NCBI GenBank assembly: GCA_012522875.1
Contig: JAAYJP010000124.1
Coordinates: 1 to 6,012 of the forward strand
Origin: Clostridiales bacterium
GTDB lineage: Bacteria > Bacillota > Clostridia > Christensenellales > Aristaeellaceae
Length of the DNA stretch: 6,012 nt
Direction of reading: 5' to 3'
A model generated the notes under the pieces. That model searched no databases, was not told the origin of the DNA, and was given only the letters and a program-made list of their open reading frames with translations. Every line of letters begins with the position of its first letter. Position 1 is the first letter of the stretch. Shown here one piece after another: positions 5,775 to 6,012 of the stretch. The translations under genes and the position numbers were made by a program.

Positions 5775-6012
5775 ATGGCATTCAGTGTATACTTAAGTTT
5801 GCCTTCGATCCTCTTGATGATCCAAAACGATGAAGACTCCCAGCGACTGATAGAGATGTATCATCAATATAAGCGGCTGATGTTCAAAGTCGCACAACAA
5901 TATTTCCCTCATGATCATCATGAAATGGAAGATGTGATCAGTGATGCCATCCTCAAGATGATAGACAACTTCTCCACAATCAGCGCGGTGCCCTGTAACA
6001 AAACTGCCTCCT
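5775..6012 (+). CDS. Second ECF-type sigma factor, N-terminal part (3' end outside window)
   Basis: Seventy-nine residues are visible before the window ends, with no stop. From about residue 22 they follow sigma-70 region 2: SQRLIEMYHQYKRLMFKVAQ, then EMEDVISDAILKMIDNFSTI and a CNKT motif (74-77), which in related ECF factors lies just before the region 2.3/2.4 helix. Region 2 binds core polymerase and melts the -10 element. The start is uncertain: ATG 5775 and ATG 5817 (or TTG 5814) are possible, and none has a good Shine-Dalgarno. The in-frame stop at 5742-5744 limits extension. The sequence is visibly more AT-rich than the ABC genes. It is not the missing half of the first sigma gene, as order and location do not fit; it probably opens a second sigma module. 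Confidence 0.8.
   Translation, partial: MAFSVYLSLPSILLMIQNDEDSQRLIEMYHQYKRLMFKVAQQYFPHDHHEMEDVISDAILKMIDNFSTISAVPCNKTAS

Overview
The window looks like part of a chromosome from a Gram-positive bacterium of the Bacillota, most likely a Clostridia-type lineage of moderate GC content. The reasons are strong AAGGAGG-type ribosome binding sites, short Gram-positive signal peptides, a lipoprotein, a BcrA-like ABC ATPase, and an ECF sigma factor followed by a membrane protein with a DUF4367-like extracytoplasmic domain. The species cannot be named from the sequence. All genes lie on the plus strand, and I see no tRNA, rRNA, CRISPR array, transposase or integrase.

Left part (2-1026): the 3' end of an ECF sigma factor gene (region 4 helix-turn-helix) overlaps by an ATGA junction with a gene for a single-span membrane protein that is probably its anti-sigma factor. 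Directly downstream is an ECF-type promoter candidate (TGTAAC, 17-nt spacer, CGTTTA). It overlaps a perfect 11-bp inverted repeat whose right arm contains the Shine-Dalgarno sequence of the next gene.

Middle part (1099-2211): two small genes encode Sec-exported, beta-rich proteins of about 111 and 102 mature residues. Neither belongs to a family I can name, and each mature protein has one cysteine. A 268-bp gap between them contains a near-consensus ribosome binding site that leads only into a three-codon frame. A 13-bp stem-loop follows the second gene.

Right part (2234-5668): a tight operon encodes a lipoprotein with no family I recognise, a 531-residue 12-span permease that appears to be an internal duplication of a six-span ABC-2-like unit, and a BcrA-like ATPase. 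The ORFs overlap by 4 and 8 nt. After a more AT-rich gap, the window ends inside a second ECF-type sigma factor gene (region 2), probably the start of another sigma module.

Working model (inference): envelope signals are relayed through the membrane anti-sigma factor to the sigma factor, which drives the first secreted protein and perhaps the genes beyond it. The lipoprotein-permease-ATPase set would then export, sense or give protection against the small secreted proteins or an envelope-active compound. The layout resembles bacteriocin/immunity loci such as the lactococcin-972 type, but no sequence motif proves that link.
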